From positions 1 through 64,000 of the forward strand of contig CANFLR010000003.1 in NCBI GenBank assembly GCA_947447945.1: a stretch of DNA of 64,000 nt, written 5' to 3'. This DNA comes from Burkholderiaceae bacterium (GTDB lineage Bacteria > Pseudomonadota > Gammaproteobacteria > Burkholderiales > Burkholderiaceae). Below are positions 27,077 through 37,797 of this stretch, piece by piece; the stretch's first letter is position 1, and each line of letters opens with the position of its first letter. The notes under the pieces were generated by a model. The model made no database searches and was not told the origin of the DNA. It worked only from the letters and a program-made list of their open reading frames with translations. The translations under genes were made by a program, and so were the position numbers.

Positions 27077-28393
27077 TCATTCCTGCGGCTTAGGATCGGG
27101 GAAATTGGCAGGCTGCACCTTATTATTAATAATGAGCGGCGTGCCATTCTTCAGCTTTAACTGGCCGCTAGTCACAACTACTGCACCTTCCTCAACCCCC
27201 TTGAGAATAGCCACCTGATCACCACGTGTTTGACCGGTCGTAATGAAGACTTGCTGCGCCTCTAGACCAGGCTTACCTTGCTTATCTAATTTACCCGTAG
27301 GCTTGGCAATAAATACTGTGGATCCATAAGGGTTATAGGTCACAGCCGTTTGAGGCAAAGTTAATAACTTCACCTCACTACCAATATTGATATTCACATT
27401 GGCAAACATGCCTGGCAAGACCTTCTTATCAGGATTGGCGATCTGGGCTTCGATCTGAATATTGCGGGTATTGCTATCGATCTTTGGACTAATAGCGGTA
27501 ATCTTGCCTTTAAAGCTAGCATCTTTAAATGCATCCGTAGTCACAGAAACTTCCTGACCGACCTGAACTTGTTCAGCATTACTTTGCGGTAAATTGAAAT
27601 CGACAAAGATGGGATCTAAAGTTTGCAAGGTCAGCAACTTGTCCCCTGGATTAACATACTGACCGGGGTTAATTGCCACAATACCCACACGCCCACTAAA
27701 TGGTGCCTTCAGATTCTTTTTCGCCACTAAAGCAATCTGTTGATCTACTTGAGCTTGCTTCGACTTAGCGTCCGCCTTGCTAGTATCAAAGACATTCTTA
27801 CTAATCGCTTGAATCGCCAATTGCTGTTTGTCCCGCTCATTTAATACCTTGGCCAGCTCTGCCAAGGCCTTCAATGAATTTAACTGAGCAACATCAGAGG
27901 CGTCATTCAGCTTAATAAGTAACTCGCCTTCCTTAACATCGCTACCCGATTTAATCGGTACAAGCTGAACTAAGCCGCCGATCTCTGTGCTTAGATCAAC
28001 ACCTCTAAAAGCACGCACATTGCCAACGCTAGATAGTTTGGGTTGCCACTGCTCTGCAGTAATCACCATGGTTGAAACCGTTGCAGGGGGTAAGCCCGCG
28101 CCCGCAATGAAATACTTAATCATGAAAGTTTTGAGTTGATTAAAGCCAAAAATCAACCCTAACAACAGAAATACGCTGCACAACATAATGACCATGCGAC
28201 GACGTAGGGGTGTCATTGCCTGTAGCTTGGCATACGCCTTAGTTTTCATGAAGCGTTCACGCGGACGCAATGCTTGCGCAATGCGAGCCCCTATGGCTTT
28301 TACTTTCTCCCAAAGGTTAATACCCTTGTCGCGCAGTTTCCACTGCGCAACTTTAGCCGCTATCTTGGTTTTAATTGTTTCCAGAAGTTTCAT
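27077..28393 (-). CDS. efflux RND periplasmic adaptor subunit
   Basis: 438 residues. The membrane-fusion core is clear: LSTEIGGLVQLVPIKSGSDVKEGELL (lipoyl domain), a hairpin region near 165-215, NLKAPFSGRVG and the beta-barrel/MP domains to the C-terminus. A membrane anchor is at about residues 70-88 (MVIMLCSVFLLLGLIFGFN). The cytoplasmic stretch before it is unusually long (about 65 residues, very basic); an internal start such as Met49 is possible but has no ribosome site. It overlaps the OMF gene by 23 bases. Confidence 0.88.
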   Translation of the reverse strand: MKLLETIKTKIAAKVAQWKLRDKGINLWEKVKAIGARIAQALRPRERFMKTKAYAKLQAMTPLRRRMVIMLCSVFLLLGLIFGFNQLKTFMIKYFIAGAGLPPATVSTMVITAEQWQPKLSSVGNVRAFRGVDLSTEIGGLVQLVPIKSGSDVKEGELLIKLNDASDVAQLNSLKALAELAKVLNERDKQQLAIQAISKNVFDTSKADAKSKQAQVDQQIALVAKKNLKAPFSGRVGIVAINPGQYVNPGDKLLTLQTLDPIFVDFNLPQSNAEQVQVGQEVSVTTDAFKDASFKGKITAISPKIDSNTRNIQIEAQIANPDKKVLPGMFANVNINIGSEVKLLTLPQTAVTYNPYGSTVFIAKPTGKLDKQGKPGLEAQQVFITTGQTRGDQVAILKGVEEGAVVVTSGQLKLKNGTPLIINNKVQPANFPDPKPQE

Positions 28394-29909
28394 TTTGATC
28401 TTTGTTCGCTATGTCTTTTGGTTGAAAGGCTGGGCCCGTGCGGTTCCACCAGCCCCCGCCTAATGCTGCAAATAAAGCCGCCGTATCTGCAAAGCGTGTA
28501 GCCTGGGCAGAAACAGATTTCACTTTTGCCTGCTGATACTGATTTTGGTAATACAAAACGGATAAATAACTCGCCGTTCCAAACTTGTACTGTTGCTCTA
28601 CTAAATTAAGGGTTTCATAAGCATAGCGTTCTGCATCAGAGGCGGACCTCAACACCTGAGCACCTATCTCTAAGGCACGCAGCGCATTAGCAACATCCTG
28701 AAAAGCCGTTAATACCGTTGCCTGATATTGATAAACAGCTTGCTCATAATTTGCAATGGCGCCTCGGCGTTGTGCCAGCAGTTGACCACCCTGGAATAAG
28801 GGCTGAAAAACCCCTCCGGCAACTGACCATAAGGCTGCGCCCGGTCCAAATAAAGCGCCTGTAGTTAAGGCTTCAGAGCCAACACTGCCCGTTAAATTAA
28901 TCTGTGGCAATAAATTAGCAGTTGCTACCCCAACCAATGCATTGGTAGATTTAAGTAAGGCCTCTGCAGCCCTCACATCGGGACGCTGACGAACCAAACT
29001 AGACGGCACAGAAAGTGGGAGCTTTTCAGGGAGATGTAATGTACTCAAATTAAAGTTTGCAATACTGGCATTGCTTGGTAATTCACCCGTGTATACCGCT
29101 AATTGATTGCGGGCAAAAGTCAGATTACGCTGGTAGTTAAATAGATCAACCTGTGAGCTAGAAACCAAAGACTGTTGAGAAGACACATCCACTTTAGATA
29201 CGGTACCAATAGCCAGTTGCTTCTCGGTCACATCAGCAAGATCGGTCTGTGCTTTTAATATTTCTGTTGTCGCCTGCACCTGCGCCCTAAGCGCAGCCTC
29301 CTGAATTGCAGTGGTCACAATATTAGTGGTCAAAGAAAGATATGCACCTTCAAGCTGGAATTGTTGATACTCAGCCTGTGCACGCGCACTCTCCACTGTT
29401 CTGCGTGCACCTCCAAATGCATCTAAGCGGTAATTGACATTAATGGAGGTGTTGTAGAGGTTGTAGATATTGCTCCCGCCGCCCGACTGACCGAAGGCTG
29501 CATTTGGCACCTGCTGTCGGCTAGCATTCCCCCCTAGACCAATCGAGGGAAAATATTGCCCACCAATTTGAGCGTTTACATTTTCTTGCGCTGAGCGCAG
29601 TGCAGCGTCAGCAGCACCTAAGTTGGGATTTCGCTCAAGCGCTTTCTTAATCAGCAAATCAAGCTCGGGGGACTTATACAGTTCCCACCAACCAGCCTGA
29701 ATATCGGCACCCTCTTCAAGCTCTTGTTCGGTGCCTCCAGGCACACCAGGAGCAGTAGCTAGTTTCTTGGATACTGAAGTTTCGGTGTAAGAAGAGACTT
29801 TAGGCGCTGGTGGTTGCTTAAAATCAGGGCCAACTGCACATGCAGAAAGACAGCTTGCAAAAACCAATGCAAGCCAACGAAATTGGTAAAGACTCTTGTA
29901 GATAAACAT
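28371..29909 (-). CDS. efflux outer-membrane factor (NodT/OprM family lipoprotein)
   Basis: About 512 residues from the ATG at 29909: a lipoprotein signal ending in LSAC, AVGPDFKQPPAP typical of OprM-type channels, and two repeated OEP (outer-membrane efflux protein) domains with LRSAQENVNAQIGGQYFP and LIRKALERNPNLGAADA-like helices. It forms the TolC-like exit duct of the pump. The track start is a TTG at 29954; another TTG at 29918 follows AGAGGA, so the exact start is uncertain. First gene of the efflux operon. Confidence 0.88.
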   Translation of the reverse strand: MFIYKSLYQFRWLALVFASCLSACAVGPDFKQPPAPKVSSYTETSVSKKLATAPGVPGGTEQELEEGADIQAGWWELYKSPELDLLIKKALERNPNLGAADAALRSAQENVNAQIGGQYFPSIGLGGNASRQQVPNAAFGQSGGGSNIYNLYNTSINVNYRLDAFGGARRTVESARAQAEYQQFQLEGAYLSLTTNIVTTAIQEAALRAQVQATTEILKAQTDLADVTEKQLAIGTVSKVDVSSQQSLVSSSQVDLFNYQRNLTFARNQLAVYTGELPSNASIANFNLSTLHLPEKLPLSVPSSLVRQRPDVRAAEALLKSTNALVGVATANLLPQINLTGSVGSEALTTGALFGPGAALWSVAGGVFQPLFQGGQLLAQRRGAIANYEQAVYQYQATVLTAFQDVANALRALEIGAQVLRSASDAERYAYETLNLVEQQYKFGTASYLSVLYYQNQYQQAKVKSVSAQATRFADTAALFAALGGGWWNRTGPAFQPKDIANKDQNETSGNN

Positions 29910-30037
29910 GAATTGCAACAAATATCCTCTTTTACAGGACTTATTTGAACACAAATTGGCAGAATGGTTGTGTAAAGCGCTGATTTAATTACTAAAATTT
30001 GTCCACAACTTGCATGGGAAGTCAACTTGAAAAAGAG

Positions 30038-31870
30038 CTACTCTACCGTAACACTCTTGGCTAAGTTGCGCGGCTTATCGACATCAGTACCGCGCGCGCA
30101 AGCAGTGTGATAAGCCAACAACTGCAGAGGCACCACATGCAAAATAGGTGACAGGTTGCCATAGTGCTCAGGCAAGCGAATCACGTGAATGCCTTCGCTG
30201 CTGACAATCTCTGTATCTTGATCAGCAAAAACGTAAAGCCTGCCGCCACGCGCTTTCACTTCCTGCATATTAGATTTGAGTTTTTCCAATAAAGCATCAT
30301 TTGGTGCAACGGTGACTACAGGCATCTTCTCCGTCACCAAAGCGAGTGGGCCATGTTTTAGCTCACCAGCTGGATAAGCTTCAGCATGAATATAGGAAAT
30401 CTCTTTCAGCTTGAGGGCGCCCTCTAAGGCGATTGGGTAATGTAAGCCTCGCCCTAAGAACAAAGCATTTTCACATTTAGCAAAAGCCTCGCTCCAAGCA
30501 ATAATCTGTGGCTCGAGCGCCAATACAGCGTGGATTGCTTTAGGCAAATGACGCAACTCGCGCAATAAGTCTTTTTCTTTTTCAGTCGAGATTTTGCCTG
30601 CGCGCTTAGCAATGGAAACTGCTAAGAGATACAGCGCTAGTAACTGCGTAGTGAAGGCCTTAGTTGAAGCAACGCCAATCTCAGCCCCCGCCTTCGTTAA
30701 AAAGTGCCAATCAGTTTCACGAACCATGGCGCTACTGGCAACATTGCAGATTGCCAATGTGAAGCAATGGCCCAAACTCTTGGCATGGCGTAAGGCGGCC
30801 AAGGTATCAGCAGTCTCGCCAGACTGAGAAACCACAACGATCAATGTGCTTGGATTTGAAATGGTATTGCGATAACGGTATTCGCTCGCAATCTCAACTT
30901 GAGTCGGAATACCGGCAATATCTTCAAGCCAATACTTAGCAACACATGCCGAGTAGTAACTGGTACCGCAAGCCAAAATTAAAATCTGATTAAATAGTTT
31001 CCAACTCTCAGGATTCGCTCCAAAGAGTTCGGGACCAAACTGCACGATATTGGCAAGCGTGTCGCCAATCGCTCTTGGTTGCTCAAAAATTTCTTTTTGC
31101 ATGTAATGCTGGTAAGGGCCCAGATCCACTGCCTCTGATTGAGCTGGCATAGGCTTACTATCCCGCTGCACAGTCTTACCGGCTTGATCCACAATATTGA
31201 CTGAATCAGCCCTCAGAATGGCGATATCGCCTTCTTCTAAATACATCATGGCATCTGCCCGACCAGCCAAAGCAAGGGCATCGGAAGCTAAGAAATTTTC
31301 ATGTTTACCTAGAGCGACAACCAAAGGCGAGCCAGCGCGTGCGCCAATCAATACCTCTGGTTGATCTTGCGCAATGACACCAATGGCATAGGCGCCATGT
31401 AGCCTAGGAAGTACCAGCCTAATAGAATCCGCCAAATCTTTTTTGCCACTACCTACATATTGCTGATGCACCAAATGTGCAATGACTTCAGTATCAGTCT
31501 CAGATGTAAAAACATATCCCGCTGACTTCAACCCTGCACGAAGAGATTCGTAATTCTCAATAATGCCGTTGTGAACCACCGCAATCAGGTTATTAGAAAT
31601 ATGGGGATGTGCATTTTGAGTATCGGGCTTGCCATGCGTAGCCCAGCGGGTATGGGCAATGCCAAGAGTTCCGGAGAAATCTTTGCCTTGCTCAGCTAAC
31701 TCCGCAACGCGTGCTGTCGTGCGGGCTCTTGCAATTGGATGATGCGCATCTGCACTATTAATAACAGCAAAACCACAAGAGTCATAACCACGGTACTCAA
31801 GTCGGCGCAAGCCCTCAACTAAGACATCAACAATATTGTGATGTGAAACTGCGCCAACGATTCCGCACAT
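30038..31870 (-). CDS. glmS: glutamine--fructose-6-phosphate aminotransferase
   Basis: 610 residues. The N-terminal class II glutamine amidotransferase domain starts with the catalytic cysteine (CGIVGAV) and has HTRWATHG; two SIS isomerase domains follow ([48 protein letters not shown]), and the C-terminus is the conserved KSVTVE. It makes glucosamine-6-phosphate for peptidoglycan and LPS. Its ATG overlaps the glmU stop by one base, the usual glmU-glmS coupling. Confidence 0.97.
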   Translation of the reverse strand: MCGIVGAVSHHNIVDVLVEGLRRLEYRGYDSCGFAVINSADAHHPIARARTTARVAELAEQGKDFSGTLGIAHTRWATHGKPDTQNAHPHISNNLIAVVHNGIIENYESLRAGLKSAGYVFTSETDTEVIAHLVHQQYVGSGKKDLADSIRLVLPRLHGAYAIGVIAQDQPEVLIGARAGSPLVVALGKHENFLASDALALAGRADAMMYLEEGDIAILRADSVNIVDQAGKTVQRDSKPMPAQSEAVDLGPYQHYMQKEIFEQPRAIGDTLANIVQFGPELFGANPESWKLFNQILILACGTSYYSACVAKYWLEDIAGIPTQVEIASEYRYRNTISNPSTLIVVVSQSGETADTLAALRHAKSLGHCFTLAICNVASSAMVRETDWHFLTKAGAEIGVASTKAFTTQLLALYLLAVSIAKRAGKISTEKEKDLLRELRHLPKAIHAVLALEPQIIAWSEAFAKCENALFLGRGLHYPIALEGALKLKEISYIHAEAYPAGELKHGPLALVTEKMPVVTVAPNDALLEKLKSNMQEVKARGGRLYVFADQDTEIVSSEGIHVIRLPEHYGNLSPILHVVPLQLLAYHTACARGTDVDKPRNLAKSVTVE

Positions 31871-33330
31871 TATTGCTTACCCTTTGCGGACTTCTTAGTA
31901 ACCGTCTTTTTAATCGCTACTTTTTTCTCGGCCTTTACAGGACGCTGCCACTGCAAGGAAATTTGTTTCGTCCTGGAAACTGTCAACTGATTGGCAGGCG
32001 CATCCTTTGTCAAGGTAGTACCAGCACCCAAGGTTGCGCCACGCCCTACGCGAACTGGGGCAACTAACTGAGTATCGGAACCAATAAAGACATCGTCTTC
32101 AATGATGGTCTGATGTTTATTGACGCCATCATAATTACAAGTAATCGTTCCGGCGCCAATGTTCACACGGGATCCCACGATAGAGTCGCCAACATAAGAT
32201 AAATGATTGGCTTTGCTATTAGCCGCAATCTTGCTGTTCTTCACTTCAACAAAGTTGCCGATATGAACATCATTTGCTAAATCAGCGCCTGGGCGAAGAC
32301 GAGCGTAAGGACCAATCAGCGATTGCTTACCAACCTTTGCTCCATCAACATGACTGAAGGCATGAATAGTAACGTTTTGACCAATCACACTATTTCGAAT
32401 AAAGCAGTATGGGCCAAGTTTAGTACCGGAATCCAGGCTAACGCAACCTTCAAATACACAGCCCACATCAATAAAAACATCCGTACCGCACTCAAGCGTG
32501 CCACGCACATCAATCCTTATGGGGTCAGCCAAAGATACGCCATCATCCATGAGTTGCTTAGCAATCTGAAGTTGATGGACACGCTCGAGGCTAGCAAGTT
32601 GCTCACGACTGTTCACGCCGATAACTTCAAACTCATCATCTGCCTGAGTAGTACGAATGGGCACACCTTCTTTTACCGCCATCGCAATCACATCCGTTAG
32701 ATAATATTCGCCTTGGGCATTATTGGCACGCAAGGCTTTCAACCACTTCTTTAAAGCATTGGTAGGCAACACCATGATGCCGGTATTGATCTCGGGAATC
32801 CGCTTTTGAGCAGGAGTGGCGTCCTTTTCTTCCACAATCTCTCGTACTGAGCCATCAGCATCACGCACAATACGACCGTAACCCGTCGGGTTAGCAAAAT
32901 TTTGAGTCAACAAAGCCAATGCAGAATCTTGGCCATGGACGCCATCGGCTAACTTTGCTAGCTTAGCTAAAGTTTTCTTGCTAGTGAGAGGGACATCCCC
33001 ATAAAGAACTAGAGTGGGTGCTTGCACATCCAATTTAGGCAAAGCCTGCAAAAGAGCATGGCCAGTACCTTTTTGCTCTGCCTGGAGCGCAGTCAGCACC
33101 TTGTTATAACTTGGATCTTCTTTGCTAGCTAAAGCCAGAAACTCTTTGACATCGGCAGCACCATGCCCAACAACAACGATGGGGCCTGTTTTAACTTGCT
33201 TACCCTGTAAAGATAACGCCGTGCTCAAGACATGCTGTAGAAGGGGTTTCCCAGCCAAAGTTTGAAGCACTTTGGGCAAAGCGGACTTCATTCGCTTTCC
33301 TTGCCCCGCAGCCAAAATGACAATGTTCAT
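31870..33330 (-). CDS. glmU: bifunctional UDP-N-acetylglucosamine pyrophosphorylase/glucosamine-1-phosphate N-acetyltransferase
   Basis: 486 residues. The uridyltransferase half opens with [17 protein letters not shown] and carries LYGDVPLTS; the C-terminal left-handed beta-helix acetyltransferase half has many hexapeptide repeats (for example [25 protein letters not shown], then [13 protein letters not shown]). It produces UDP-GlcNAc. A lysine-rich tail of about 25 residues is variable. It overlaps ttcA by 4 bases, so the pathway genes are translationally chained to ttcA. Confidence 0.97.
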   Translation of the reverse strand: MNIVILAAGQGKRMKSALPKVLQTLAGKPLLQHVLSTALSLQGKQVKTGPIVVVGHGAADVKEFLALASKEDPSYNKVLTALQAEQKGTGHALLQALPKLDVQAPTLVLYGDVPLTSKKTLAKLAKLADGVHGQDSALALLTQNFANPTGYGRIVRDADGSVREIVEEKDATPAQKRIPEINTGIMVLPTNALKKWLKALRANNAQGEYYLTDVIAMAVKEGVPIRTTQADDEFEVIGVNSREQLASLERVHQLQIAKQLMDDGVSLADPIRIDVRGTLECGTDVFIDVGCVFEGCVSLDSGTKLGPYCFIRNSVIGQNVTIHAFSHVDGAKVGKQSLIGPYARLRPGADLANDVHIGNFVEVKNSKIAANSKANHLSYVGDSIVGSRVNIGAGTITCNYDGVNKHQTIIEDDVFIGSDTQLVAPVRVGRGATLGAGTTLTKDAPANQLTVSRTKQISLQWQRPVKAEKKVAIKKTVTKKSAKGKQ

Positions 33331-34235
33331 AATGATGGATTATAAATCTCTTGAATCACCGTTCCACAAGCCAATTCGTCCAAATCAGCCTCATCAATTA
33401 CCTTATCCCCAGAAGATCTAGCAGCGATCCCAGATAGCTCCGTAGCAATTTCTAAATGCTGGAAATCAAAGGCTTCGCCATCCATGAGGTGTGAGGGTAC
33501 GATATGGTGCATTGAGCGAAAGAGATTTTCTACTCGGCCTGGATGCTTCTTTTCCCATTCACGCAACATTTCTTTCATGGCACCCCTTTGCAAATTAGGC
33601 TGACTGCCACACAAGTCACAAGGAATGATGGGGAAATTCATATCGGCTGCATAACGTTCAAGCAACTTCTCAGGCACGTAAGCAAGGGGACGAATAACAA
33701 TATGCTTACCATCATCGGAGCGCAATTTAGGAGGCATACCTTTTAACTTGCCCGCATAAAACATATTCAAGAGCAGTGTTTCTAAAATGTCGTCACGGTG
33801 ATGACCTAAGGCAATTTTAGTTGCTCCCAATTCATCGGCTACTCTATACAAAATTCCACGCCGTAAACGAGAGCACAAGCCACAGGTCGTTTTACCCTCC
33901 GGAATAACCCGCTTCACAATGCTGTATGTATCTTGGTTCTCAATATGAAACTGAACTCCAAGAGCCTTCAAGTAGTTAGGCAAAATTTCTGCAGGAAAGT
34001 TAGGCTGCTTTTGATCCAAGTTCACGGCAATGATTTCAAAATGGATAGGGGCCCGCTCCCGCAACTTCAACAGAATATCGAGCATGGAATAACTATCTTT
34101 TCCGCCAGAAACACAGACCATGACTTTATCGCCATCTTCAATCATGCCAAAATCGCCAATCGCCTGACCAACCAAGCGGCATAACTTCTTCTCGAGCTTA
34201 TTTTCTTCGAAGATGGCTTTACGAATATCAGTCAT
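33327..34235 (-). CDS. ttcA: tRNA 2-thiocytidine(32) synthetase TtcA
   Basis: 302 residues. The PP-loop ATPase motif is SGGKDSYSM at about residue 45, and the cluster cysteines are in [12 protein letters not shown], with a further cysteine pair in [13 protein letters not shown]. TtcA uses an iron-sulfur cluster to thiolate cytidine 32 of certain tRNAs. The length is normal. It lies between folB (5 bases away) and glmU (4-base overlap). Confidence 0.95.
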   Translation of the reverse strand: MTDIRKAIFEENKLEKKLCRLVGQAIGDFGMIEDGDKVMVCVSGGKDSYSMLDILLKLRERAPIHFEIIAVNLDQKQPNFPAEILPNYLKALGVQFHIENQDTYSIVKRVIPEGKTTCGLCSRLRRGILYRVADELGATKIALGHHRDDILETLLLNMFYAGKLKGMPPKLRSDDGKHIVIRPLAYVPEKLLERYAADMNFPIIPCDLCGSQPNLQRGAMKEMLREWEKKHPGRVENLFRSMHHIVPSHLMDGEAFDFQHLEIATELSGIAARSSGDKVIDEADLDELACGTVIQEIYNPSL

Positions 34236-34240
34236 TGCAA

Positions 34241-34636
34241 TTAAATTTTCTTCATCCTAAATACTTCGACTCCGACTGCCAAACAATCGGGGTATACATC
34301 TGGCTTAGCAGTGCTTACTCGTGCAGCCAATACTTTTGGGTGTGCCAACATGGCTGATACGATGTCGTCACAAAAGGTTTCTTGCAAATGAATATGCTCC
34401 TGCGAAGCCCGCTCCTTAATAGTTTCACGCATAAAGTCATAGTCAACCACTTCATTTAACTGATCTTGCTTTGGTGTATTCATTGCCAATGGAATATATA
34501 AATCAACATTTAAAATCACGCGTTGTTCTGCCTTCTTCTCAAAATCATGAACGCCAATATTGATATAAATCTCATAGTCACGCAAGAATAAGCGGCGACA
34601 GTCAACGAGAGCAGGATGAGAGAGAATGGCATGCAT
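34241..34636 (-). CDS. folB: dihydroneopterin aldolase
   Basis: 131 residues matching Fol[29 protein letters not shown] carries the conserved glutamate-containing N-terminal strand, and the C-terminus VRVSTAKPD-like segment is typical. It converts dihydroneopterin to 6-hydroxymethyl-dihydropterin and also has epimerase activity. It sits 11 bases after an SDR gene that looks like a pteridine reductase, which supports a pterin pathway role. Confidence 0.9.
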   Translation of the reverse strand: MHAILSHPALVDCRRLFLRDYEIYINIGVHDFEKKAEQRVILNVDLYIPLAMNTPKQDQLNEVVDYDFMRETIKERASQEHIHLQETFCDDIVSAMLAHPKVLAARVSTAKPDVYPDCLAVGVEVFRMKKI

Positions 34637-34647
34637 AAATATTTGCT

Positions 34648-35478
34648 TTATAAATTGGTTTTAAACATCACATCACGTGATGAAGGTAAAAGATGCTGCC
34701 CGCCATCGACATATAAAGTAGTGCCAGTAATTGCACTGGACTCCGCTAGAAATACGGCGGCCTTGGCAACATCTGCAGGGGTGGATGATTTACCCAATGG
34801 CGTCATCTGATGTGCTTTTGCAAAACCCTCTTCAGTTTGGTCACCCGATGGCAAAGAAATACCTGGCGCTAAGCCAAGCACCCTTAAGTACGGGGCAAAA
34901 TCCATTGCCAAGACTTCAACAGATGTCATTAATGCAGCCTTGGATAAGGTGTAAGACAAATAATCTGGATTTAGGTTAATCAATTTTTGATCAAGTAATT
35001 GAATCACTGCTGGCACGAATAAGTCTTCATCATCAGCTTCATGATTTTTTGTGCTCTTTTTTTGCTCTTCAAACATCCGCTGCGCCAACAAAATGGGTGC
35101 AAGTAAATTGACTTGCATATGCTCTTGCAAGCTTTTACCTGTCAGGGGCGTATTGGAGTGAGCGCGGTCATATTCAAAAAGAGATGCGCTATTCACTAAA
35201 CATTGCAGGCCCTGAAACTGGCTTAATACGGCAGAAAAGAGGGTATCGATTTCTGCTTCATTCGCCAAATTAGCCTGAAAAGCTTGAGCTTTTCGCCCCA
35301 GATCCTTAATCTTTGCAACAGTCTCTTGGGCCTCTATCTCAGATCGCCCATAATGAACAGCTACATCCCAGCCCTGATGGGCAAATTGCAAAGCAATTTC
35401 ACGACCTAGACGCTTGGCAGCGCCGGTCACTAGAACAGCTTTGTTGTGCAAGGATGGAGCGGTTGAACTAGGGTTCAA
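34648..35478 (-). CDS. SDR oxidoreductase, pteridine-reductase-like (FolM/PTR1 type)
   Basis: 276 residues. VTGAAKRLGREIALQFA is the glycine motif in the form typical of pteridine reductases and FolM, and the active site is YTLSKAALM with the Tyr-x-x-x-Lys pair. The C-terminal LAPGISLPSGDQT also resembles PTR1/FolM. Its position directly upstream of folB supports reduction of a dihydropterin or dihydrofolate, but the exact substrate is inferred. A family-wide SDR fallback annotation is safe. Confidence 0.8.
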   Translation of the reverse strand: MNPSSTAPSLHNKAVLVTGAAKRLGREIALQFAHQGWDVAVHYGRSEIEAQETVAKIKDLGRKAQAFQANLANEAEIDTLFSAVLSQFQGLQCLVNSASLFEYDRAHSNTPLTGKSLQEHMQVNLLAPILLAQRMFEEQKKSTKNHEADDEDLFVPAVIQLLDQKLINLNPDYLSYTLSKAALMTSVEVLAMDFAPYLRVLGLAPGISLPSGDQTEEGFAKAHQMTPLGKSSTPADVAKAAVFLAESSAITGTTLYVDGGQHLLPSSRDVMFKTNL

Positions 35479-35503
35479 TTAAATTCTCTTAGACTAGCGA
35501 GCT

Positions 35504-36673
35504 ATGGATATTACCTTGACCAGCCTTGAAACGGAGCATAGTGAACTCCTATGCAGCAAAATTGCCACTGAAATCGCCTCCCAGGGGGGCTGGATCCCCT
35601 TTTCCCGTTACATGGAAATGGCCCTATATCAACCCGGAATGGGCTATTACAGCGCTGGCGCCCATAAATTAGGGCGTGATGGTGATTTCACTACCGCCCC
35701 AGAAATAAGCCCCCTATTTGGGGCTGCCATCGTTTCCACCCTTTTGCCAGTGCTAGAGGGGCTCAAGTCTCAAGGTCTCCCAAGCAAAATTTTGGAATTT
35801 GGCGCTGGTACCGGTAAATTGGCTGAATCGATTCTAAATCGCCTCAATACACTCGGTTTCCAGTTGGATAGTTACGACATCATTGAGATCTCGCCTGAGC
35901 TTGCGCAAAGACAGCAAGAACGTCTCAATGCCCAAACAACACGCTGCTCCTGGCTAAGCTCCTTACCCCAACACTTCCAAGGCATCATTCTCGCCAATGA
36001 AGTCATTGACGCCATACCTTGTGAGGCGATCATTTATCACAATGGATTTTGGTATTGGCACGGTGTCAGTATGACTGATCATCAATTAACGTGGAAGCTA
36101 GGCAAGCCAGTAGAACAAGCCTTATTACCCGATGCACTGTTGACTGGCAATTTTTCAGAAGGCTACCTTACAGAATTGCCTATCCAAGCAAATGCGTGGA
36201 TTCGTCATATTGCCAAGAGCTTAGACTTGGGACTATTCCTCACTTTTGATTATGGCTTTCCGGAAAGCGAGTATTACCATCCACAAAGAAGCGAAGGCAC
36301 CTTGATGGCGCACCATCGTCATCATGCCATTCAAGATCCCTTTTATTTTCCAGGTTTATGTGACCTAACCTGTCACGTAGAGTGGACAAATATTGGGCGC
36401 AATGCTTTGGCGGAAAAGGTAGATGATGTGCATTTAAGCAATCAAGCTGCTTTTCTGCTGGATGCGGGGATCGGTGATATTGCCTTGGAGCTTGGTGACC
36501 CGAGCAACCCGCAGACTTTTTTACCGATCTCTCATTCCTTGCAGAAATTACTTTCTGAGGCCGAGATGGGAGAACTCTTTAAGGCTTTTGCTTTTTCAAA
36601 GAATCTCAATCGGCTTCTACCGGGGAGCTCCCTTGAAGATCTTCCGGGCCTCAGAAGTAGAAATCGGCTTTAA
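35504..36673 (+). CDS. class I SAM-dependent methyltransferase (MidA/NDUFAF7 family)
   Basis: 389 residues of COG1565. Visible are [27 protein letters not shown] (SAM motif I), [23 protein letters not shown] and [19 protein letters not shown]. The mitochondrial homologue NDUFAF7 dimethylates an arginine of complex I subunit NDUFS2; a related role in bacteria is plausible. Divergent from the SDR-folB operon by 25 bases, and its last 4 bases overlap the end of cca. The next minus-strand gene beyond cca is NDUFA9-like, another complex I-related family. Confidence 0.88.
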   Translation: MDITLTSLETEHSELLCSKIATEIASQGGWIPFSRYMEMALYQPGMGYYSAGAHKLGRDGDFTTAPEISPLFGAAIVSTLLPVLEGLKSQGLPSKILEFGAGTGKLAESILNRLNTLGFQLDSYDIIEISPELAQRQQERLNAQTTRCSWLSSLPQHFQGIILANEVIDAIPCEAIIYHNGFWYWHGVSMTDHQLTWKLGKPVEQALLPDALLTGNFSEGYLTELPIQANAWIRHIAKSLDLGLFLTFDYGFPESEYYHPQRSEGTLMAHHRHHAIQDPFYFPGLCDLTCHVEWTNIGRNALAEKVDDVHLSNQAAFLLDAGIGDIALELGDPSNPQTFLPISHSLQKLLSEAEMGELFKAFAFSKNLNRLLPGSSLEDLPGLRSRNRL

Positions 36674-37797
36674 ATAAGCGCTGTAGTGATCGCGGTAAGT
36701 CTTGAGGCCTCAACCGCACTGCGAATTCTTTCGCCATTGGAACGATCTGCAGCAGGCACCCCCGCAATAATATCTGCCGGTTGAAGCGCCTGGGCTTGCT
36801 GCATCGCTTGAATCAAAACCGAAACCTGCAGACCAATGCGCCGTGCAAGATCCAGCAGGCTTTGAGCGCGATCCGGCTTACGCCATACATCGGCACGATT
36901 AAACCAAGAGAGTACATCGGTTGCCTGATATACCCCATCAATATTTTTGGCGACGAGTCTGTTGAGATCGCTAAAAATCTCGCTAAAGTCACGTACCTCA
37001 ATTGGCATACGGACATACTCCGACCAAGAACGAATTTCAGTGGCAGGCAGATCCATAAGCACAACAGCGCAACAACTCTCCAGTTGTCTAGGCGTAGCGT
37101 GTAAGTGCCTGCCTAACACATCCCGCCCAGAGTCTTGAGAAAGACTTGTAAGCAATGTTGCCGGAAGAATTGTTTTAGCAGCACCAGTGTCCAATAAAAC
37201 CTGAAACATTCGCAGAGGCTTATTCGCCACCAATCCTCTAGCCAACTCCTGCCAAATACGTTCTGGTGATAAAGCATTTAATTCGCCAGATGCCACAATG
37301 GCTCTTAATGCAGTCATAGTTTCATCAGCGACAGTAAATTCAGGGAAGCGCGCAGCAAAGCGCGCAATCCGAAGTAAACGTAGTGGGTCTTCAGAAAAAG
37401 CAACAGACACATGACGAAAGACTTTTTCGGCAAGATCTCTTTGACCGTTATAAGGATCGATCACAGGGCCGATCCATTCTCCGTTCTCTGATATTTCTTG
37501 AGCCATCGCATTAATTGTTAAGTCGCGACGCTCCAAGTCTTCCTCCAAGGTTACCGAAGGATCAGCATGAAACAAAAAGCCTTTATAACCTTTGCCGGTT
37601 TTTCGCTCTGTACGAGCCAAGGCATACTCAGCCTGAGTCTGCGGATGTAAAAACACCGGGAAGTCCTTACCCACTGGCCGAAAGCCCTTGCTAAGCATCT
37701 CCTCGACGCTAGAGCCAACCACAACATAGTCGACATCATTCATCGGCAAACCCATGAGGGTATCCCGAATCGCTCCACCGACAGCATAAATTTTCAT
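36670..37797 (-). CDS. cca: CCA tRNA nucleotidyltransferase, without recognisable HD domain
   Basis: 375 residues. The class II nucleotidyltransferase core is intact: [11 protein letters not shown], the DVDYVVVG metal-binding aspartates, and RDLTINAMA and [13 protein letters not shown]-type motifs (here [18 protein letters not shown]). After [14 protein letters not shown], where bacterial multifunctional Cca proteins have an HD phosphohydrolase domain, only a shorter stretch without the HD metal residues is present. It still adds CCA to tRNA 3' ends by inference; the 2',3'-phosphatase function is probably missing. Joined to the next gene by a 1-base overlap. Confidence 0.9.
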   Translation of the reverse strand: MKIYAVGGAIRDTLMGLPMNDVDYVVVGSSVEEMLSKGFRPVGKDFPVFLHPQTQAEYALARTERKTGKGYKGFLFHADPSVTLEEDLERRDLTINAMAQEISENGEWIGPVIDPYNGQRDLAEKVFRHVSVAFSEDPLRLLRIARFAARFPEFTVADETMTALRAIVASGELNALSPERIWQELARGLVANKPLRMFQVLLDTGAAKTILPATLLTSLSQDSGRDVLGRHLHATPRQLESCCAVVLMDLPATEIRSWSEYVRMPIEVRDFSEIFSDLNRLVAKNIDGVYQATDVLSWFNRADVWRKPDRAQSLLDLARRIGLQVSVLIQAMQQAQALQPADIIAGVPAADRSNGERIRSAVEASRLTAITTALI

